Assembly: GCA_035771175.1 (NCBI GenBank)
Contig: CM069604.1
Location: 17,547,115 to 17,611,114, forward strand
Length of the DNA stretch: 64,000 bases
Direction of reading: 5' to 3'
Origin: Paratinospora sagittata
Taxonomy: Eukaryota; Streptophyta; Magnoliopsida; Ranunculales; Menispermaceae
The position numbers and the translations under genes were made by a program. A model generated the notes under the pieces. It ran no database searches. It was not told the DNA's origin and saw only the letters and a list, made by a program, of their open reading frames with translations. This document shows, one piece after another, positions 58,101 to 64,000 of the stretch; the stretch's first letter is position 1, and each line of letters starts with the position of its first letter.

Positions 58101-58654
58101 GCAATATCCTCAAGTATCACCTCACTAGTCTTTTCCTCATTAGGCACTAACCCAGCCAAAATTTCCCTATCTTCATCAGTTAAAAATCTACCCCTCGTGA
58201 CTGTCTGGTCAGAAGCTCGACCATGTAGTGCAAACACTGGGTGTCCTGGGATCTGGAAAATGACTCTCTTCGCAAAACAGTTGACAACTGCATGATAAGT
58301 TGCGAGCCAATCCATCCCTAGAATTACATCAAACTCTAAAAATTCTAGGACTCGAAAGTCAGCAAGCATCTCAACATCACCAATCTGAACCACACACTGG
58401 CTACAAATCATGTTCGGGTAGATCCTCTCCCCAGCTACAGTACTCACCACTAACCATGCACTTGCCCTAATGGGAGTCAAATGCAAACTATCTACTATAC
58501 GTCCAGATATGAATGATAATGTAGACCCAGCATCAAATAATACGTGAATAGAAGCACCACAAATAATAAGAGTACCTTCCACCAAAGTCCTGGATGTTGT
58601 CGGGTCTGGCTCAGTAGCTGCCTTCGCTGTCCCTCTGGCACTGGACTGCTGCAC
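55159..58654 (-). pseudogene. pol: Pol of element D (PR, RT, RH, IN, chromodomain)
   Basis: Protease FDAGSTLSFISG lies near 58540, with VILGMDWLA downstream. RT at about 57910-57360 has [32 protein letters not shown] and FIDDILVYS. RNase H at 57025-56760 has [17 protein letters not shown] and ADALSRKR motifs. Integrase has RCEICQ with a stop just after, MDFVVGLPN, IVSDRDPRFTSVFW, HPQTDGQFERL and the GPY-like FIGPFEVLERIGPVAY. A complete chromodomain (EEPIQILDRKVQRLRNREIP, VKVRWQFHGEEQVTWDRED) ends near 55200. In-frame stops lie at about 57570, 57026, 56538, 56340 and 56264, with further damage at 55915-55620. The catalytic residues are mostly present, so the copy is relatively young. Confidence 0.88.
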
Positions 58655-58660
58655 AAATCC

Positions 58661-59871
58661 CTAAGCTCTCTGAAGGCTCGGACACTCTGACTTCCTATGC
58701 CCAGCCTGCCCACATTGATAACATAAGAACGGAGCCCTGGGCGCAGATGATCCAGTTTGAGATGTCGCCACATAGCCTCCTCGACCTCTACCTCTGCCTA
58801 AGCCAGCAGTTTGTGGGAATGGGGGTCTCGGTGCACTCGGTGCCTGAATGGGAATCGGAACAAGAGAGGAAACCACTGGTGAGGTCATCACACCAGTCTA
58901 AATCTGGGATGCCCCACTCTGAGCACCCTCAGACTGTGCTCCTCCATAAAACTCTCTTCTTTCCCCATTTTTCCTTCTTCCATGGAGTCTGGAACTGTCC
59001 CCCAGACTCTGCTTGTGAAGTCTGTTCACCTGGAGCTGCCTGTGTAGACATACCATCAACCCACTCAGCCAACTCATACTGTTCGGCCCTCTGGACCACT
59101 GTGGCAAAATCAGTCATTTTCGTCAGAGACAAGGCCTGCCGGATCGCAGGCCTTAGGTTTAATGAGAACCTCAAAATCTTGTCACCCGGAGTCTGAACGA
59201 ACCCAGGGGGATAAACTGTGAGCTGCCTGAATCTGAGCTCGTACTCCTTGACTGTCATGGTGCCCTGTACGAGATTCAGAAACTCGAGTTGCTTAGCCTG
59301 CCTCTCAGTCTCTAGAATAACCGTTTGAAGATATCCCAACTCTTTACTTCGCCTGTATATCCAACATTGAAAGCCACCAATCCTCTGTATCACTCTCCAA
59401 TGTGTGAGCAGCACATAGGACCTGAGACTCCTCATCAAGCTCTAAGGAGCGACTGATCTTCTCGACATTCTTCAGCCAATCTTTGGCCTTCTTCAAGTCA
59501 ACCCCACCAGTGAATTCCTTAGGCTTTAGCTTCATGAACTTCTCTAGCAGCCTAATGCGCCGATAAGTGGGGTTCTCCACAACAATAAGAGCAGGTGTAG
59601 GCATAGGCTGAGGTACAACCATCTGAGGTCCTGCCGCCTCTGTAGCTCCACTAGCCCCGACCGCCTCGGCCCCACTAGTGCCCGCCTCCTGATGTATTGT
59701 CTGAGGAGACTGTCGAGCAACAACCTCGACTTGCTGCCCCAACACCTGTATCTGCGCAGTTTGGGCTGCCATCAAGCGACCCTGTGCCTGAATGATCTCT
59801 TCCATCCTCCCCATCCGATCATCATCAAATGGCCCTGTGTGTGGCTGTCTCAATCTCCCGTTCCACCTCAT
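58661..59871 (-). pseudogene. gag: Gag of element D
   Basis: ATG 59871 (MRWNGRLRQPH) is chosen over the one 27 bases upstream because the extra residues are hydrophobic and unlike gag starts. This is uncertain. An Ala/Gln-rich N-terminus is followed by the gag domain (KLKPKEFTGGVDLKKAKDWL, HTLESDTEDWW). A deletion and frameshift near 59344 remove the middle, and the domain resumes at QAKQLEFLNLVQGTMTVKEY and RPAIRQALSLTKMTDFATVV. The CCHC knuckle CYQCGQAGHRKSEC lies near 58710. Stops occur at 58929 and before PR. Confidence 0.85.
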
Positions 59872-60070
59872 GACACTTAGAAGTAGAAATACGAGCAACC
59901 ATCACACATTAAAAAAGCCTCATAACTACCCATATCATATAATACACACAGAAAATATGATAGTAAGGCTTTTAAGTTAGTTCTTTTAAGCTTTTTAACC
60001 ACCAAAAGCTCTCACCCAATTCCTAGGTCAAAGTCATCAAAGTCCAATACATAGACCAAATCTAGTAAAA

Positions 60071-60086
60071 TCGGGCTCTGATACCA
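60071..60086 (-). other. Primer-binding site of element D
   Basis: The minus strand reads TGGTATCAGAGCCCGA two bases inside the 5' LTR. Twelve bases match the initiator-Met tRNA complement. Confidence 0.9.
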
Positions 60087-60088
60087 AC

Positions 60089-62096
60089 TGTGGCTACCCC
60101 GCACCCCGGACCACCAACCCCGTTAGGAATGGCGTGCGGAATGTCGGGGCGGGACGCCCGGCGTAGGCATCTCAAACCAGTCCTCAACCCTCGTGAGGTG
60201 GTTGAGACCCTACGAGCCTTATCCCAAACAACGACATAATATAAACAGGTACTAAACTAAACTACCAACCGTATTAATCATCCAAGACAAGAGGTACTCC
60301 ATAAAAATGAACCATAAATAAAATCGTCATAATCCCTACAGTCCATAAAGATTAACATACACATAAAGTCCAAAACTAAGGGTACAAAAAAACCGTCATA
60401 TGTCTACTTGGTCTATCTAACAAGTCTCAACTCACCCATACTACAATGTGGTAAGTGTTATAATTACATAGTCCAAAATATAATACATCATAATTTAAAA
60501 CACAGTTCAATCAAAATGCCTCTCAACTCATATCGAGGCCTTGGATTCTCTCGCCGGCAAGGCCCTCAAGATTTGACTACTCCTTTGCCCTTATTCGAGA
60601 CAGAAGGACCTGAAAGAGGAAAATGAGGGTGAGCCAACGGTGCCCAGTCAATAGAATTCAAATATGCTATCAATACTCATCAATAAATATTATGTATGCA
60701 TGTCAATGTGTAGAATGATTAAAAGCTCATAACATATAGATATCAAGCATTTACAATAAGTACGATGCAAATAAAAGCTTATCAATTTGGATCCACACTC
60801 CACATTCATTGGGGTTACTAGTGCACGTCTATTTCACCGTACTGTTCTCATCCCTAATCATGTTGATTTGGGGTTACTAGTGCACGTCTATTTCACCGTA
60901 CCATTCTCATCCCCAAATATTTCCTTTTAAAACCCTCCGATGACAAGGTTAAGTCCCCCTATTAGCCAGATAAATGGGCCCAACCAAAGTCATAAGGTTT
61001 TCTCAAATCAATGCATCATTCAAAACATTAGGACACATTAATGCTTTCAACATACAATATATATAAGTGATATAATGACATAAAAGATATAATCATAAAT
61101 GAAGTCTACTCACAACCAAGCCTCGCGAGAGTATCTAACCACACACGGGCACCAAATCGAATCAACCCAATGAAGGTCCTGAAACGTTCATCAATATCCA
61201 ACCACACATCAATTTCTATGCTCAATCACATAGACATTATACATCAACCCTAAATTAGCCCACATATAGACAATAGGCCTAAATCCCATCCAATCTCATC
61301 ATTCAACTCAAATCACATGACTTAGGCCTCTAATTCATAGTTCTCATTCATAAACCATTCAATTAATCAAAAATACTGATTTTCAATTCCTTAGGCATAA
61401 ACATGCCCAAATTGGGCCATTTGATCACAAGTAGGCATAACCCATGATATGGTCACAACCACCAAATCAGTAGCCTAATCAACCCTAATCATGCTTAATT
61501 AAACATAAGTTGCATCAATCAATGATTCTAAGCCAAAAGCATCAAAAGTCCTATAATATGAAATTTTCCATACTTAGGCCATATTGTCGATTTACACTAG
61601 GTCACCATGTTCAGCCATATATATCACTGATTTTGTGTCATGGGTTTATCAATAATGGAAACTAGGTCAACATAGTTGACATGCAAGCTATTTGGAAAGG
61701 TCTAAGTTCATATTCTAAATTTAGGTCTAATACAAGCAACCCTACCAATTCTTCATTTAATATTCTGTTCAGATGTATCAATATACCAACAAAAATATTT
61801 AATCACAAAATAGACCATACATATTGAAGTATGTTAAGAAACAAACCTTCTGTACAAAAATCAGCTCAATCCAACGGTGGACCTAAAAGCTAAGCATCTT
61901 TGATGAACAAGTCTCTAATCAGACAATTTCTCCTTTCCTGTTGCAAATACTCAACCTCAGATGACTATATCACACAAACTAATGACACATCAACATCTCC
62001 ACCGTTCATAATGCATAAAGGTCAGTTTTGAACCACCTTCTAAAATATCATATCCATCCAACGGTAGATTTAGGCGATCTATTAGTTTTATCTAAA
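60089..62096 (-). repeat. 5' LTR of element D, truncated
   Basis: Pairs with 52310-54240 at high identity. At about 62096, after CTATTAGTTTTATCTAAA, the sequence switches to a Sirevirus-like LTR. About 900 bp of the LTR start, including the 60-bp repeat array, are missing. Confidence 0.9.
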
Positions 62097-62775
62097 TATC
62101 ATCTTTAGAATCACTATTTGAATACATGTGCATATTCGATTCTTGATCTTACATTATCACTATTTGAATCGTTTGCATGTATTTGAAAACAACTATTTCA
62201 ACACTACACATCAATTAAAATATTGTGGTTGGAATAATAGTGATTATTTATTCAAGATTGTACGCTTAAAATTGTTGAGAGTGTTTTTAGAACATCTCTC
62301 TGTATCATTTGTAATATTGATGTATTATTGACTTGTTAGTCAACCGAGACTATACCATATTGTTGTACAACTTGTAACCACACCCGTAAGTTGGTTACAG
62401 TAATGCTTCTAGCAGAGCCCTTATGTTGGTTAATATGTACGACTTCTAGCCAAGCCCTTATGTTGGTTAGTGTATACGGCTTCTAGTCACGCTCGCAAGT
62501 TGACTAATAAGTACGGCTTCTACTCACCCCCGTAAGTTGACTAGCCAATAGTGGATTGGGAAATCTTGATCATGGGTGATTAGGTAGTGAAGTAGGTTCC
62601 AGGGGAACCGAACCACTATAAATTGTTGTGTCCATTTATTCTTTTCTTGCACATTATTATTTTGCTTGTTACTTACGGCGCATATATATTTTGTTTAATT
62701 AATTAACCGAAAGGTAACGCGAAAATCCGCCATGTCCAATTCACCCCCCTCTTGGACTGTAATACTGGGCCAACA
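62097..62775 (+). repeat. Sirevirus-like LTR, 3' end only
   Basis: Aligns with 44240-44874 of solo LTR 2 (ATCTTTAGAATCA, GCATATTCGATTCTTGATC, the 40-bp units, GGGGAACCGAACCACTATAAA) and ends CTGGGCCAACA at 62775. The upstream 1.5 kb of the LTR is missing. Confidence 0.85.
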
Positions 62776-63703
62776 TTTGGAAAAACCAACAGTTGGCACC
62801 AGGACGTTGATCGAGTATTAGCGCCCTCCCTGAACTTCTGGGTTTCTAAAATATAAACCCATCAAGACGCTAATGTAGTATTAGTGCCCTCCTAGAAGAA
62901 GTTGACAAAAAGTCTATTTTTCATAACAGTGTAGTTTAGGACGCTGACGCTCCTTCAGGACGCTAATGTGACACTGATAAATTTTTTGAAAAGACTGTCA
63001 ACCTATGTTGTTTCTGAAACTTTCTATTCTTATGATTGCACAAATGCTTCAAGTTTTCTTGAAGGTCTGAACATACACATTTTGATGAAAAAATTTGACC
63101 GTTTGATTTAAAATTCAAAACGAGCGCCAAAACGGTTTTAGAATCAAATCTGAGCGTATTTTATAAATAGCTCTTTGAACAGTTGAAACATAGATATAGA
63201 ATTTTGTTCTTTGAGCATAAACTTTTGAGAGTTAATCAATCATTTTCTCGCTGGAAAAACTCTTGATAATCTTCTGAAAATACTACGATTTACGATTTTA
63301 TCGATTCAACTTCGCATATCTTATAAATCCATCGAAAGAAAGAGGAGCAATATACATCACACTTTCAGCCAAGCTTTATCATACAATCATAGCTGAATCA
63401 ATGTTGGTCTGAGGTTCATAAATTGCTCTATAGGTATTTCTTTGATTCTTGGTAAGAAAATCAAACTCTCAAACTTGTATTTAGTTTGTAAAAGTGACTG
63501 TGCTTGTCACTGTGGTTGAGCAAGTGTTGCTCAAGTGTATAACGATTTTTCTCACACCCGTGAAGCTGAGAAAAGGTGTAATGGTTTGATCCTCACCCAT
63601 AAGAGGATTCAATAGTGGAGTTTGGATAAAATCCTAATCGAGGAGATTAGGTAATGAAAGTAGGCAGGAGCCGAACCACTCTAAATTTGTGTGCACTGTG
63701 CTA
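62776..63703 (+). repeat. Second Copia LTR-like sequence
   Basis: A different LTR family. It has a TATA-like TTTTATAAATAGCTC near 63159 and a late block GAGGAGATTAGGTAATGAAAGTAGG followed by GCCGAACCACTCTAAAT, parallel to the late part of the Sirevirus-like LTR. A CTAATG/GCGCCCTCC motif recurs at 62822-62960. Neither end is clear, and it is joined to pol sequence without a PBS or gag. Confidence 0.5.
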
Positions 63704-64000
63704 TGGAAAAGAAGAAAGCAAGAAACGTGACGTTCGGAGACAACAACAAAGGTGAAATAGCAGGCATGGGAACCATTGGTAACGATTTTCTTTCTATTTC
63801 TGATGTACTTTATGTTAAAGGCCTAAAACATAATCTCTAGAGCATAAGTCAATTATGTGACAAGGGTTATGAAATTTCTTTTGAAGCAAATAGGTGCATA
63901 GTTAGGCATTGTGATAGTTCAATTGCATTCATAGCATCTAGACATAAAAATATATATTGCACAAATCTTAATGATATTGAAAAACAAAACTTTTACATGT
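63704..64000 (+). pseudogene. pol: Copia pol fragment: GAG-pre-integrase domain
   Basis: About 97 codons that run off the right edge. The blocks ARNVTFGDNNKGEIAGMGTI, ISDVLYVKGLKHNL and SISQLCDKGYEISFEANRC are the GAG-pre-integrase region of plant Ty1/copia polyproteins, normally found just before the integrase core. A TAG replaces the Leu codon after KHNL. The left border at about 63704 is abrupt, so the protease and gag are absent. Confidence 0.85.

Larger units (their letters stand above)
52310..62096 (-). mobile_element. Chromovirus D (Tekay/Del type), 5' LTR truncated
   Basis: Minus-strand element. It has a 3' LTR at 52310-55147, internal region 55148-60088 with gag and pol ending in a chromodomain, an iMet-type PBS at 60071-60086, and a 5' LTR from 60089 cut at about 62096 by a Sirevirus-like LTR piece. 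It is a separate family from ABC: different LTR, no ORF0 and no ORF3. Gag and pol have stops and frameshifts. Confidence 0.9.

Overview
The window is transposon-dominated DNA from a flowering plant nuclear genome. I see no convincing host housekeeping gene in 64 kb. The plant assignment rests on several features: Ty3/gypsy chromoviruses with C-terminal chromodomains and tRNA-iMet type primer-binding sites, a Tat-clade gypsy element with its characteristic primer-site sequence, Copia (Sirevirus-like) LTRs, a FAR1/MuDR-type MULE with an OTU domain, a plant mobile domain (PMD) relic, and an AT-rich integrated caulimovirid (pararetrovirus) fragment. The species cannot be told from the sequence; a dicot is plausible.

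Layout. 1-325 and 10816-12472 are two halves of one decayed caulimovirid coat-protein/protease segment. Chromovirus copy A (326-10810, minus) split it and left a perfect 5-bp target duplication, GAAAT. At 12473 the viral relic is cut by a stack of three LTRs leading into chromovirus copy B (12473-24914, plus). B's 3' LTR is joined tail to tail to copy C (24915-32463, minus), which lost its 5' end. A, B and C are one family (called ABC here). Its order is LTR, AT-rich leader, ORF0 (resembling the putative plant transposon protein domain plus a Q/N/P-rich tail), a leader with three hairpins, gag, pol (PR-RT-RH-IN-chromodomain), ORF3 (179 codons, unknown), PPT, LTR. Each copy has a different disabling lesion.

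32.5-33.5 kb holds a spliced PMD relic. 34.0-35.3 kb is an array of inverted repeats. 35.57-40.44 kb is a decayed MULE transposase with a C-terminal OTU-like domain on the minus strand, split by a Sirevirus-like solo LTR (36198-38434, target duplication GTATG). 40.9-45.4 kb contains gypsy LTR pieces and a second solo LTR (42678-44874). 45.4-47.2 kb is a Tat-clade gag relic. It is cut by element E (LTR 47170-49475 plus a partial gag), which is in turn cut by LTR fragments related to chromovirus D. Element D (52310-62096, minus) is a second Tekay/Del-type chromovirus whose 5' LTR is truncated by a third Sirevirus-like LTR piece. The window ends in a Copia LTR-like stretch and a GAG-pre-integrase fragment running off the right edge.

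The most interesting material is the ABC family: accessory ORF0 and ORF3, acceptor-like sites before each ORF, and three leader hairpins with different stems but the same loop core. Next are the arrays of a short palindrome in the Sirevirus-like LTRs, the repeated LTR-to-LTR junctions, and the OTU-bearing MULE. Almost every coding region is broken. Only ORF3 of copy B reads through uninterrupted.
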